A stretch of DNA of 64,000 nucleotides from Methylomonas sp. LW13 (GCF_016865255.1 NZ_CP033381.1:682001-746000); one strand, 5' to 3'. Shown: positions 9,355 to 18,720, counted from the stretch's first letter. Translations and numbers: made by a program. The notes: a model not told the origin generated them from the letters alone.

Positions 9355-9363
9355 GTTATGGGA

Positions 9364-10653
9364 TTAGCGAACGACGACCAATTCTCGCCAATCGGTGGTG
9401 TAGCGTTGTGAAATGCGTTCGGCTTTGGGTTTCCAACTGTTATCGAAGCCCGATGACGCGATCGTAACCGCTTTGGGGAATCGTCGATTGATGGTGTCCA
9501 GGGTTTGCATCAGGATGGCGTTATCGGGCGGCATACTCTCACAGATCAAGTCGAAGAGATCGAACTGTGAGGGCGATGCGGCTGGTCGAATCGCGCTCAG
9601 CTGGACACCGCACTTCTGATAGCCAAAGCCAGGTTTGTAGATGGCTTTTAAACTCGACAGTGCGACGCGAATAATTGTGCGGGTATCCTGGGTGGCCGCA
9701 TCCAACTTAACGGTTGCCGATCGCTGGTACTGGGGATCTTGAACGGCAAACGGATTAGTGCGAATAAACACACTGACGCAACCGGTCACTGACTGTTGCC
9801 GGCGTAGTTTTTCCGCCGCTCGGGTACAGTATGCCGACAGGGCTCGATTTAACTCCTCCAGCTCTGTCAGTTTTCGACTGAACGACCGTGAACAGACGAT
9901 TTGTTGTTTATCCGCGGCCACGTCTTCCAGATCAAGACAGGCGGTACCGTTCAGCTCCATCAACGTACGAGCGACCACGACGTTGAATTGCGCCTGGATG
10001 GTTTTAGGCGACTGGTTGGCCAGGTCCCAGACGGTTTGAATGCCTAATTGATTAAGGCGTTTCGTGGTTTGTCGGCCAATCCCCCAGACTTCTTCGACCG
10101 GAACGACTTTCATCAGCTTTTCCCGACGGACGGGGTCGGTAAGGTCGAGGACACCGCCGGTTTGCTTCCATTTCTTGGCGGCGAAGTTAGCCAGCTTGGC
10201 CAGGGTCTTGGTGGGTCCCATACCGACACACACCGGAATGCCGGTTTGCCGAGCAATCGCCTTTCGGATGCGTTGGCCATAGGCAATCGGATCTTGATAA
10301 CAAGGGTACACGCCGGTTAAATCCAAAAACGCTTCATCAATGGAGTACACTTCCATGCGCGGCGTAAATTCTTCCAGCAAGCTCATCACCCGTGCCGACA
10401 TGTCCGCGTACAAGGTATAGTTCGATGAAAATAGTTGGATTTGATGCTGATTGACCAAATGTTGGACCTGGAATAACGGTACACCCATTTTGATGCCTAA
10501 ATCTTTAACCTGCTGGCTACGCGCGACCACACAACCGTCGTTATTGCTGAGCACCATGACCGGTTTGTCATTAAGGTCCGGCCGGAACACCCGCTCGCAA
10601 CTCACGTAAAAATTGTTGGCGTCCACCAGCGCGATACGCGGTTGTTCGGACAT
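9364..10653 (-). CDS. umuC: UmuC-type Y-family DNA polymerase (Pol V catalytic subunit)
   Basis: The 429-residue protein copies past DNA lesions when activated by UmuD prime and RecA. It begins RIALVDANNFYVSCERVF, with the metal-binding Asp near residue 11. It carries the second catalytic motif YSIDEAFLDL near 100, then helix-hairpin-helix sequence (EEVWGIGRQTTKRLNQLGI) and the little-finger and C-terminal DUF4113-like region. I chose the ATG at 10653, two bases after the umuD stop. The longer frame to 10761 lies over umuD. It is an operon with umuD, divergent from a LexA-like gene, and so probably damage-induced. Confidence 0.95.
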   Translation of the reverse strand: MSEQPRIALVDANNFYVSCERVFRPDLNDKPVMVLSNNDGCVVARSQQVKDLGIKMGVPLFQVQHLVNQHQIQLFSSNYTLYADMSARVMSLLEEFTPRMEVYSIDEAFLDLTGVYPCYQDPIAYGQRIRKAIARQTGIPVCVGMGPTKTLAKLANFAAKKWKQTGGVLDLTDPVRREKLMKVVPVEEVWGIGRQTTKRLNQLGIQTVWDLANQSPKTIQAQFNVVVARTLMELNGTACLDLEDVAADKQQIVCSRSFSRKLTELEELNRALSAYCTRAAEKLRRQQSVTGCVSVFIRTNPFAVQDPQYQRSATVKLDAATQDTRTIIRVALSSLKAIYKPGFGYQKCGVQLSAIRPAASPSQFDLFDLICESMPPDNAILMQTLDTINRRFPKAVTIASSGFDNSWKPKAERISQRYTTDWRELVVVR

Positions 10654-10655
10654 GC

Positions 10656-11141
10656 TTACACCGGATGAATCACATTGGTCACCGTCCCCCAAAACACAGT
10701 TTCCAGATCCTCGGTCAAGGGAATATCCGGATACGCCGGATTTTCGGCTTGCAAACACCATTGGCCGTCAGTAACCATCAGACGCTTCACCGTCAATTCC
10801 CCATTGATCGCGCAGATCACGATCTTATCGGGCATCGGTTCCTTGGAGCGGTCGACCACCAGAATGTCGTTGGGATGAATGCCGGCACCGAGCATGGAAT
10901 CGCCTTGGGCGCGCACAAAAAAAGTCGCCGCCGGTTTTTGAATCAGCAATTCCTCCAAATCCAGGGTCTTTTCCACATAATCATCGGCAGGCGATGGAAA
11001 ACCCGCGGCTACTTTGCTGATGAACAGCGGCAATCGTCGTTTCTTTTCCGGTTTGGCAAGATGAAACCAAGCCAATCCGTCACGGATTGCGGGTAACGGT
11101 TGTGCGGGATTGAGGATCGAAAAAGGCAATGATTCGGTCAT
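10656..11141 (-). CDS. umuD: UmuD-type self-cleaving SOS protein
   Basis: This S24-family protein cleaves itself with RecA to form the active Pol V partner. In 161 residues it shows the cleavage pair Ala46-Gly47 (KVAAGF), the catalytic Ser82 in GDSMLGAG and Lys119 in ELTVKRL. The N-terminal arm is longer than in E. coli UmuD, where cleavage falls at 24-25. A GTG three codons earlier (11150) is an alternative start. Transcription starts in the gap shared with the LexA-like gene, where the GTTC direct repeat lies. Confidence 0.93.
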   Translation of the reverse strand: MTESLPFSILNPAQPLPAIRDGLAWFHLAKPEKKRRLPLFISKVAAGFPSPADDYVEKTLDLEELLIQKPAATFFVRAQGDSMLGAGIHPNDILVVDRSKEPMPDKIVICAINGELTVKRLMVTDGQWCLQAENPAYPDIPLTEDLETVFWGTVTNVIHPV

Positions 11142-11202
11142 GGGTATCACGGTGAGCTACAAAAAATTTTAACGACATAAGACTACCATCGAAAATACAA
11201 AC

Positions 11203-11217
11203 GTTCTATGATTGTTC
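11203..11217. promoter_or_regulatory. putative LexA box of the GTTC-N7-GTTC type
   Basis: GTTC (11203-11206), seven bases, then GTTC (11214-11217) lie between the divergent umuD and LexA-like genes. GTTC-N7-GTTC is the LexA site of alphaproteobacteria. The CTGT-N8-ACAG form of enteric bacteria is not present in this gap. It overlaps CTCAATTTAGTTGAG (11217-11231), a second possible operator. Confidence 0.5.
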
Positions 11218-11248
11218 TCAATTTAGTTGAGCCGTATTTTTTTGCCAC

Positions 11249-11875
11249 ATGAGCGCCTTAACCCGAAAACAACAGGCTATTTTGGATTTCTTGCTGGATA
11301 ACCAGGCGCAGTTTCCACGGCCACCGTCGTTGAGTGAACTGTGTGAGGCGCTCGGCTTGAAGTCGCGGGGTTCGTTACATTTGACGCTGAGCGGATTGAT
11401 CGATGCCGGTTTTGTCGAAGCCATGGGGCTCAAACATCGAGGAGTTCGGCTGACGGAGAAGGCCCTGGCCTTGCGTGAATCTGACCAACATCGGATCCAC
11501 GCTTTGCCTTTGGTGGGCAGCATTGCCGCCGGCAAACCGATCGAGGCTATTGAGCATACCGAATGGGTCAATGTCCCCGTTCAACTTCGTACCGAACAGG
11601 TCTGTTATGTACTTAAAGTTAAGGGGGATTCCATGATCGAAGCCGGCATACTGGATGGCGATTGGGTCGTCATCGAACAACGCAGTCACGCCCACAACGG
11701 TGAAATTGTGGTCGCCCTAATCGACAACCAGGAAACCACATTGAAGGTCATCGAGCAGACAGCGGATGAGGTGTTATTGATTCCCGCCAATTCCAGCATG
11801 GAAGCCATGCGCTTCCATCCGTCGCAAGTCATCATACAGGGCGTACTGGTCGGCCAGATGCGCACTTACCGGTAG
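11249..11875 (+). CDS. lexA: LexA-family SOS repressor
   Basis: The 208-residue protein has an N-terminal winged helix (PPSLSELCEALGLKSRGSL, about 25-43) and a C-terminal S24 peptidase domain. The self-cleavage pair is Ala94-Gly95 (SIAAGK), with Ser128 in GDSMIEAG and Lys166 in ETTLKV. These are the parts and spacing of LexA. It probably represses itself and the divergent umuDC. The ribosome site before the ATG is weak (GCCAC). Because it is plasmid-borne and lies next to an unusual operator, it may be specific for its own sites instead of replacing the host LexA. Confidence 0.92.
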   Translation: MSALTRKQQAILDFLLDNQAQFPRPPSLSELCEALGLKSRGSLHLTLSGLIDAGFVEAMGLKHRGVRLTEKALALRESDQHRIHALPLVGSIAAGKPIEAIEHTEWVNVPVQLRTEQVCYVLKVKGDSMIEAGILDGDWVVIEQRSHAHNGEIVVALIDNQETTLKVIEQTADEVLLIPANSSMEAMRFHPSQVIIQGVLVGQMRTYR

Positions 11876-11884
11876 GACATAAAC

Positions 11885-13290
11885 ATGCAACCCTTAGCCT
11901 TTGTCGATCTGGAAACCACCGGTGGCTCTGCCACCAAAGACCGTATTACCGAGATCGGCATTGTCCTGGTGGACGACGATGGCGTGCGGGAATGGAGTCA
12001 ACTGGTTCATCCGCAGATGCGGATTCCGTTGTTCATCGAACAGATGACCGGTATCAGCAACGCCATGGTCGAAAACGCACCCAGCTTTGAACAGGTGGCC
12101 AAGGACGTGGATGCCTTATTGCAAGGACGGTTGTTCATCGCCCACAACGCCCGCTTTGATTACGGTTTTCTGAAAAATGAATTCAAACGGGTCGGTTTGC
12201 TGTTTAAACCGCAAGTGCTGTGCACGGTGAAGTTGTCGCGGACACTGTATCCGCAGTATCACCGGCACAATCTCGATAGCCTGATCGAACGCCATCAACT
12301 GACCGCCAAGGAACGCCACCGCGCTTTAGCAGATGCCCAATTGATTCATCAGTTCTGGCAGCATGCTCATCAGCAGTTTTCGGCCGAGGCTATCGAAGCC
12401 ACGGTTAAAAATCTGGTGCAACGCTCCAGCCTGCCGTCGCAACTGGACCCGAATCTGATTCATGAATTGCCGGAAGGTCCCGGCGTTTATCTGTTCTATG
12501 GCGAAAACGACTTGCCGCTGTATATTGGCAAAAGCGTCAATATTCGCCAGCGGGTGCTATCGCACTTTGCCGCCGATCATCGCCACGCCAAGGAAATGAG
12601 TTTGTCGCAGCAGACCAAGCGTATCGACTGGATTGAAACCGGCGGCAAACTGGGTGCATTATTGACCGAAGCCAAGTTGATCAAACAAATGACACCGGTG
12701 CATAACCAACGGCTGCGGCGTAAAAATGCACTCTGTGCTTGGCAACTGGAGCAAAAACAGGATCAGCTGTTGCCGCGTCTGACTTGGGCCAACGATCTGG
12801 ACTTTGGCGCGCAGGATAGTTTATATGGCTTGTACGGTACTAAACGAGATGCCGAAAAAGCGCTGCGCAGTTTGGCCGAACAACATCAGCTATGCCTGGG
12901 CGTGCTCGGTTTTGAAAAGATCGGCAGCGGCAAACCGTGCTTTGCCCATCAACTCAAACGCTGTCGTGGCGCCTGCGTCGGCAAAGAATCCGGATTGGAA
13001 CATGCCACGCGTTTACTGACCGCCATGAGTAAACTCAAACTAAGTAGTTGGCCTTACCCCAGTGCCATGGCATTCGCGAGGAAGACGATTTGCACGTGAT
13101 CGATCATTGGTGTTATCTCGGTACTGCGCGCAGCGATGACGAAGTCCACGCATTGCTGGAGCAAGGCAGACCGGCATTTGATCGCGATACCTATATGACC
13201 TTGGTCAAGGCGTTAAAGAAAACTCAGGTAATACATTTACGCTCGAGTCCAACCCATGAATCTATTCGCAGGAGACATTCCGATGCCTGA
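11885..13290 (+). pseudogene. DnaQ-like exonuclease fused to GIY-YIG nuclease, broken by a frameshift
   Basis: The N-terminus is a DEDD 3'-5' exonuclease like DNA polymerase III epsilon (FVDLETTGG, Asp8 and Glu10; IAHNARFDYGF near 86). A GIY-YIG endonuclease like the UvrC N-terminus follows (GVYLFYG and LPLYIGKSVNIRQRV, about 200-225). A Cys-bearing segment (CFAHQLKRCRGACVG, 356-370) comes next. The first frame ends at 13099 with an unrelated tail. The expected C-terminal sequence (GIREEDDLHVIDHWCYLGTA) continues in another frame from about 13060 to the stop at 13290. One base gained or lost near 13050-13075 explains this. The mutation could be real or a sequencing error. The product would have acted in repair. 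Confidence 0.85.
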
Positions 13291-13519
13291 TTCAACTACT
13301 CGCCGTCTGAATCCGAACAAATTACTGTTGAGCAAATGGACTGCCGCTAAGCCCCAAAGCAAGGAAAAGCATTTTCTGGTCACCCAACTGATCAAGCCCG
13401 AATTGACGGATGCGCCTGTCGAACACATCGAGCTGGAAGCGATCTATTCGCGCCGCAGCTTTATCCTGCCTTGGCGAGACCTGACGGATACCGGGCAATG
13501 GTTACAAGGGTGGCAGTAA
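13283..13519 (+). CDS. small Trp-rich protein of the TIGR02450 type
   Basis: The 78-residue protein contains RLNPNKLLLSKWTAAKP, EKHFLVTQLI and later W-R-D-L, the pattern of the TIGR02450 tryptophan-rich family, whose function is unknown. The ATG at 13283 is chosen over 13256 because GCAGGAG lies just before it. It overlaps the end of the frameshifted exonuclease frame by 8 bp, so it belongs to the same short rightward set of repair-linked genes. Confidence 0.8.
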   Translation: MPDSTTRRLNPNKLLLSKWTAAKPQSKEKHFLVTQLIKPELTDAPVEHIELEAIYSRRSFILPWRDLTDTGQWLQGWQ

Positions 13520-13540
13520 GCCAGAGAGGATTAGAAAATC

Positions 13541-14200
13541 ATGTGCGGACGATTTCAGCTGACAGCCTCACCTGAAGAGATTGCGGAGCATTTCCAACTC
13601 TCGCGCCTGCCAAAATACCAGCCCAGTTACAACATCGCACCGGCGCGGAAAATTCTCTGTATTGTCGAATTGGAAGACAAATCGCTGAAAGCGGTGAATC
13701 TTTTCTGGGGCTTGGTGCCGTCCTGGTCCAAAGACACCAAAAACAGCCATCACCTGATCAATGCGCGTGCCGAAACGATTCGCGAAAAACCATCCTTCCG
13801 TGCCGCATTTCAAAAACGCCGCTGTCTGATCGTCGCACAAGGTTTTTACGAATGGCAAAAGTTGGAATCCGGAAAACAGGCATTCCATATTCATCATCAG
13901 GGCAATCAGCTATTCGCCTTCGCCGGTTTATGGGAACAGTGGCAACACGAAGTCGAAACGCTGTATTCCTGCACGATCATTACAACAGCAGCAAATGAGC
14001 TAATGCAACCCATTCATGAGCGCATGCCAGTGATCATACCGGCAGGCTGTTATCACGACTGGCTCAACATAACATCTAATACCAATGACGCCTATGACTT
14101 ACTTGAAAACTCAACTTACGCCAATATGGTTACAACGCCGGTCGGCGATTGGGTGAATAATCCCAGGCATGATGATGAGCGTTGCATAAACCTAATTTAG
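13541..14200 (+). CDS. SRAP-domain protein (YedK/HMCES type)
   Basis: SRAP proteins form a covalent link through Cys2 to abasic sites in single-stranded DNA and shield them. The protein starts MCGRF, so Cys2 becomes N-terminal after Met removal. The other family residues are present: Asn74 in HLINARAETI, Glu104 in QGFYEWQ, and the His of MQPIHERMPVI near 157. Length (219) is normal. It lies 21 bp after the Trp-rich gene, downstream of lexA and the exonuclease gene, in what looks like a damage-response group. Confidence 0.93.
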   Translation: MCGRFQLTASPEEIAEHFQLSRLPKYQPSYNIAPARKILCIVELEDKSLKAVNLFWGLVPSWSKDTKNSHHLINARAETIREKPSFRAAFQKRRCLIVAQGFYEWQKLESGKQAFHIHHQGNQLFAFAGLWEQWQHEVETLYSCTIITTAANELMQPIHERMPVIIPAGCYHDWLNITSNTNDAYDLLENSTYANMVTTPVGDWVNNPRHDDERCINLI

Positions 14201-14278
14201 GCTAACGCAGAAACTTGGCGTCAATCAGGGTTGGCGCTACACTTCTGCCAAGGTAAGTCTCAAATTGGAGGGATAGAC

Positions 14279-14602
14279 ATGGAACGATTACTATTGGCGC
14301 TCTGGATTTTCTCTAGTGCAGTTTTTGCTGAGGGCGACGAAAAGCTTTGGCCTGACGACAAGCCAAAAAACTTCTGCCTAGACCCCAAATTAGCCACCAA
14401 CAATGAAAATTTAGCCAAGGAGCATCCCGGCGATGAGCGACTCGTGAAACTTGTCGCCTTGCGTTACGGACTTTGTAATCTGGTATTGAAAAACATTATT
14501 TCGATGAATACCGCTATCGACATCTTCGATGCCGAAAAGGAAAACGAAATGCAGAAACGCTTGCAGGAAGGTCAAATTAACAAAGGAGATATTGTTTTGT
14601 AA
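14279..14602 (+). CDS. small secreted protein, unknown function
   Basis: The 107-residue product starts at the ATG at 14279, after GGAGGG. A longer frame to 14231 has no ribosome site. It begins with a short signal peptide (LLLALWIFSSAVFA, cleavage probably after Ala18) and continues as a polar, mostly helical chain with two Cys (FCLDPK and YGLCNL). No family is recognised. It probably acts in the periplasm. Confidence 0.65.
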   Translation: MERLLLALWIFSSAVFAEGDEKLWPDDKPKNFCLDPKLATNNENLAKEHPGDERLVKLVALRYGLCNLVLKNIISMNTAIDIFDAEKENEMQKRLQEGQINKGDIVL

Positions 14603-14765
14603 TAACCTGGATTAAGTGTGTCAATTTTTATTGTCATATTCGGTAACGACCCGTTGCTGTCTATCACTTAACGTGATTCAATGGCGATTATTAGATCATT
14701 ACCAGCCATAACTAAATCTGCGGTTCGCAGTTGCGGGGCGCGCAGCCCAGTCGCATGTCATTGTT

Positions 14766-14897
14766 CGTGTTCCCACCCTTGATGAAGATCCTAGCGTCAA
14801 ACCGGAGGCTCATATTTGGTGCTCTCTCGATTTGGCGTGGTTACAAGTCGATGAAGGAATACCTTCCATGAAGTGTGGCAACCAGGAAGGTAATTAG
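14766..14897 (+). pseudogene. remnant of a GFA-family (glutathione-dependent formaldehyde-activating) gene
   Basis: One frame reads TLDEDPSVKPEAHIW and, after a short gap, LAWLQVDEGIPS before a stop at 14895-14897. This is the C-terminal pattern of GFA-domain proteins. The N-terminal part with the zinc-binding Cys residues is not found. It looks like a decayed end left beside the ABC-ATPase system, in an otherwise gene-free stretch (14603-14933). Confidence 0.5.
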
Positions 14898-14933
14898 CAA
14901 AGATGTTAATGATTCATATAAAGGCAAAGCCAA

Positions 14934-16166
14934 ATGATTGAATTCATTTCTCAGCAAAATAAAAAGAACCTAATCCTATTTGTTCATGGATTTTGTGGTG
15001 GAGAGGCGACCTGGAAGAATGGGGAGGCACGTTCCTTCCCCGAATTACTTTCCGATGATTTAGAAATATCAGGGAATTATGACATAGCTCACTTTTCATA
15101 CTTCACCAAGTTATTAAATCTTTTCGCCAAGGCCGGTAAGGTTTCAACTTTTGTTAAGCGTATATTTGGAACATCACATGGAAAACTGGCCAATAATATA
15201 AGCATTGAGGAAATCGGAAACTTACTTAGAACTGAAATCCGATTCAAACTACAATCATACGACAATATTATCGTTGTTGCTCATAGTATGGGCGGCTTAG
15301 TAACAAAAAGTGCTATAACAAAAGATATTGAAGAAAAGACATTACCAAAGATCAAACTCTTTATCTCTTTGGCTGTACCCCATCAAGGAGCAGAGGCTGC
15401 AACTTTTGGAAAATTGATAAGTGACAACCTTCAGATAGAAGGACTTTCACCACTCAACGATTTTATTCACAAGATTAATGACAAATGGCTAAAAACCAGC
15501 TTAAGACCAATCACAAAGTATTTCTATGGTGTGCACGATTCGGTAGTCAAAAAAACAAGCGCAGTACCGATAGATAAAGAAAAGTCGGATGCAATCTCAG
15601 TAGACGAAGATCACACCAGTATTACGAAACCTGAGAACTCAGCCAGCACGACCGTTATCGCTGTCAAACAAATAATATTAGATTTTGAAAAGAACGATCC
15701 TGGAATATCTAGCCTAGAAATCAAACAACTTGAAGAGGAAACGGACTTTGATGATGAACTGTTTGTCTTAAAATTAATCTCAGCTCACATACACAACACG
15801 ACAATAAGAGAAGCCAAGGAAGCTTTTTTAAATGCAGAGTATATAAGGAAAATATTTAGTAATTCATCGGATCAAAAACGACTAGCTGAACTATACACAA
15901 AAATACGAAAAGTTTATCAGAATAGTTATACGAAATATATACACGATGGAATTCCAAACTCTGGGTTATTGCTGGCGGATGTACATGAAACAATTCTCAA
16001 AGAGGATAAAAAGTTTTTAGACACGTTTATTCTGTTTATTAATGCTATCCACAAACAAGGAATGCTTCACCAACTCGCCAACTCAAAAGATGAAAATATT
16101 TGGTGGGTAAAAGACGGTTCAATAGACTCACTGAGAAACCTCTTAACGGAGGGTAAAAGTGAATAA
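14934..16166 (+). CDS. alpha/beta-hydrolase effector of an ABC three-component system
   Basis: Of 410 residues, the first 240 form an alpha/beta-hydrolase of the lipase type. They show the oxyanion-hole motif LFVHGFCGG (16-23), the nucleophile Ser118 in AHSMGG and a candidate catalytic His near 225 (DEDHTS). The last 160 residues are a helical domain I take to be the common C-terminal domain of ABC-3C effectors. The stop overlaps the next gene's GTG start. With the two following genes it matches the predicted ABC three-component conflict systems. The hydrolase probably attacks a lipid or ester when released; this is inference. Low GC marks the block as acquired. Confidence 0.8.
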   Translation: MIEFISQQNKKNLILFVHGFCGGEATWKNGEARSFPELLSDDLEISGNYDIAHFSYFTKLLNLFAKAGKVSTFVKRIFGTSHGKLANNISIEEIGNLLRTEIRFKLQSYDNIIVVAHSMGGLVTKSAITKDIEEKTLPKIKLFISLAVPHQGAEAATFGKLISDNLQIEGLSPLNDFIHKINDKWLKTSLRPITKYFYGVHDSVVKKTSAVPIDKEKSDAISVDEDHTSITKPENSASTTVIAVKQIILDFEKNDPGISSLEIKQLEEETDFDDELFVLKLISAHIHNTTIREAKEAFLNAEYIRKIFSNSSDQKRLAELYTKIRKVYQNSYTKYIHDGIPNSGLLLADVHETILKEDKKFLDTFILFINAIHKQGMLHQLANSKDENIWWVKDGSIDSLRNLLTEGKSE

Positions 16167-16668
16167 ACTTCCATATATTCAGCCAGAGCGAGAGCTACAC
16201 TACAACTTAGGCGTACTTCTCCTGATACTCGGGAGCCTTGCACAAACTTCTCGAAATAAGAAAGTGCTAACGATTGACAAGATTCAATCGTTCTACTTCC
16301 TGGTCACTAAGCCAGCCTTCTTGAACAAAGTTCTAATGTTAGCAAACAAGCATCAAATCGCCATTGATGATGTTGACTATTACACAGTGGACACACTTTC
16401 TGTAAACGTCGATGAACTCTTTGATCGAGATCGACTTATGATAATGATAAAAATACTTTCATCTAAACAATATTTGTCGTTTGAATATTCTAGCTCAGAA
16501 GGATTTTTGTTTGACCTGACTGACACCGGAAAATTCATCGCAGGAAAATTAGAAAATGGGTACTTCCGAAAGATAAAACTGTTTATCGAACAACTTTCAT
16601 CACTTCAATCGCAGAGCCCTAGCAAACTTAATGGGTATATAAACACAGTATTAAAACAGGGAATATAA
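16159..16668 (+). CDS. middle component of an ABC three-component system
   Basis: The 169-residue protein starts at a GTG inside the end of the hydrolase gene, and its stop overlaps the ATPase start (TAATG). The sequence fits a winged-helix protein: helices around LHYNLGVLLLILGSLAQ and IDKIQSFYFLVTKPAFL, then a short hairpin near LSFEYSSSEGFLFDLTDTGKFI. Small winged-helix middle components between effector and Rad50-like ATPase define ABC-3C systems. It probably links the two partners. The assignment rests on position and fold guess. Confidence 0.7.
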   Translation: MNKLPYIQPERELHYNLGVLLLILGSLAQTSRNKKVLTIDKIQSFYFLVTKPAFLNKVLMLANKHQIAIDDVDYYTVDTLSVNVDELFDRDRLMIMIKILSSKQYLSFEYSSSEGFLFDLTDTGKFIAGKLENGYFRKIKLFIEQLSSLQSQSPSKLNGYINTVLKQGI

Positions 16669-18656
16669 TGGATCTCTCTCAAGGCTTGCTTTTACAGAAT
16701 TTAATACTGCACGGGCATAGAAAAGACTATAGAGTTACATTTCATCCCGGAATAAACGTAATTTATGGCGATGCTGATACAGGAAAGTCGAGTATACTCA
16801 GGCTTGTTTGCTATCTTCTTGGTGGAAAGCAGATCAAAATCGACGAAGAAATTTCTTCATCAGTAAAATATGCCATCCTTGAAATAACGGTAAATGGAAC
16901 ACCCTACTGCATCAGCAGAGATATTTTCAATCCTGCCAGAGATGTTGACGTATATTCTTGTGAGTATTCTGAAATATCAAACTCCTTTCCTGAAAAGTAC
17001 AAGTCCAGTGTCACTAAAGGAGATGATCAAAATAAAAGTCTTTCCGAATTTCTTCTTGATGCGCTAGAACTCCCCGCTGTTCGGTTAAAGCAAGCTCCAA
17101 CAAAAGATTCATCAGAAACTGCTAGGCTCAGTTTCCTAGACCTATTCAAGTTTATTTACTTGGATCAAGATGATGTTGGAAGCACTCACATGCTAAACAT
17201 TGGAAACCATGTACTCGAAACAAAAAACAGGGAAGTTTTTAAATACATATTTAATGTTCTCGACTCAGGAATTTCCGAGATAGAAGTAGATATAGCAAGC
17301 AAAACACAAGAGAAGACACTGCTATCAAACCAGTATTCCGCTATAAGCCATTTTTTGACTCAGACTGAATTTAAAAGCTCTGATGATCTAGATGAAGAAA
17401 TAAACAAAATAGATATTATTAAAGTTGAAGTGAAATCTCGGTTTTCAGATTTAAACAAGCGAATGACGAGCGATAATGAATTATATGAAGGTCTTAAAGA
17501 TGCTCTAAACACAATTAATTTGAATATTGAGCAGCAAGAAGAAGCAAAGAGTAAAGCTTTGAGAAATATTGAAAGATTTAGCCGACTTTTCAACGATTAC
17601 CAAAATGATATTGATAAAATCGAATCAAGCCTATCTGCCAAATATTTTATCGGCAGAGATATACAGGAAAAGACAAGCTGCCCTGTTTGCGAAACCATTA
17701 TCGAAATTGGTGACATATCCGATAAATTTGATATTCCAAGTGACACGCGCTTAAAAAGCGAGTTAACGTCGATCAAAAGAAGGTCGAAAGATCTTAAGCA
17801 GTTGATATCTGATAATAGATCAGATTTAGATTCCGCCAACTCACTCCTTGCAGAACTATATCTGGAGAAAAATAAAGCCAGAGAAATAATGGATGAAGAG
17901 CTTTCAAATTCAATATCACCGTATCTAGCCGAGCGGGACGCAATAGTCAAAGAATTAGCCCAGCTTGATGAGCGTCGAGAAAAGGCCGTTCATTCTCTGC
18001 GAGTAAGGAATAAGCAAGCCTCATTCGCCGACCAAATAGGCCGCCTAGAAGGAATGATCGAGAAACTTAAGATTAAATTGAATGAGCTCAAAAAGGATGC
18101 CCCTTCACTTGATAATGTGTTGAAGGATCTAGGTGTAGATATCAACAAGTTTATTCAGCAGGTAAAAATTAAAAACCACCATGGCGTAGGAATAGACGAA
18201 AAAACATTTTTCCCAAAAGTCAGAAATATAGAATACAGAAAAATTAATTCTGGCGGACTTAGAACAATTGCTTCTATCGGATACTTGGCGTCTATCTTGA
18301 TGCAGAAGTTGCGTACAGAGACAAATATTCCAGGATTATTAATGATCGACACAGTAGGAAAATTCCTGGGAAAAACTCCTGAAGATTCCGATGACAATCA
18401 AATTGACAGCGATAATGATGTTGATGGTGTGGCAGATCCAGAGAAATACAGAAATCTATTTAATGCATTGGTAGCGGTTGCCGAAGAGTTCGATGATAAA
18501 GGAAAACTCTGCCAGATTATATTAGTAGATAATGACATGCCCCAAGATGTTGCGTACGAAAATAAAGGCTTTGAAATAGCACATTACAGATCTAACGGGA
18601 TCAATGGGCTTCCGATAGGTCTAATCGATGACTGGGATTCGACTCAAAAGAAATGA
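16668..18656 (+). CDS. Rad50-like ABC ATPase (DUF3732 type) of a three-component system
   Basis: The 662-residue protein is built like SMC/Rad50. Walker A is GDADTGKSS at 34-42. A long coiled coil runs from about 200 to 490 and is broken by a CPVC zinc-hook motif near 338-341. A signature-like INSGGLRTIASIG lies near 528, and Walker B is LLMIDTVGKFL near 560. These features and the pairing with a hydrolase and a small middle gene fit DUF3732 ATPases. It probably senses invading or damaged DNA and controls the hydrolase, which is inference from family comparisons. Codon use is AT-rich, as in the two genes before it. Confidence 0.85.
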   Translation: MDLSQGLLLQNLILHGHRKDYRVTFHPGINVIYGDADTGKSSILRLVCYLLGGKQIKIDEEISSSVKYAILEITVNGTPYCISRDIFNPARDVDVYSCEYSEISNSFPEKYKSSVTKGDDQNKSLSEFLLDALELPAVRLKQAPTKDSSETARLSFLDLFKFIYLDQDDVGSTHMLNIGNHVLETKNREVFKYIFNVLDSGISEIEVDIASKTQEKTLLSNQYSAISHFLTQTEFKSSDDLDEEINKIDIIKVEVKSRFSDLNKRMTSDNELYEGLKDALNTINLNIEQQEEAKSKALRNIERFSRLFNDYQNDIDKIESSLSAKYFIGRDIQEKTSCPVCETIIEIGDISDKFDIPSDTRLKSELTSIKRRSKDLKQLISDNRSDLDSANSLLAELYLEKNKAREIMDEELSNSISPYLAERDAIVKELAQLDERREKAVHSLRVRNKQASFADQIGRLEGMIEKLKIKLNELKKDAPSLDNVLKDLGVDINKFIQQVKIKNHHGVGIDEKTFFPKVRNIEYRKINSGGLRTIASIGYLASILMQKLRTETNIPGLLMIDTVGKFLGKTPEDSDDNQIDSDNDVDGVADPEKYRNLFNALVAVAEEFDDKGKLCQIILVDNDMPQDVAYENKGFEIAHYRSNGINGLPIGLIDDWDSTQKK

Positions 18657-18720
18657 GAGTGCAACAAATCAAAGCACGCGGACTTAGTAAAACTGTCACC
18701 TTTTTTGTTCCAAAAAAGTC

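Noticed and set aside
9364-10761. A longer UmuC with 36 extra N-terminal residues
   Set aside because: The extra part is the umuD 3' end in another frame. The conserved start RIALVDANNFYVSCERVF fits the ATG at 10653.
13256-13282. An earlier ATG for the Trp-rich protein
   Set aside because: GCAGGAG is spaced for the ATG at 13283, and family similarity begins after that point.
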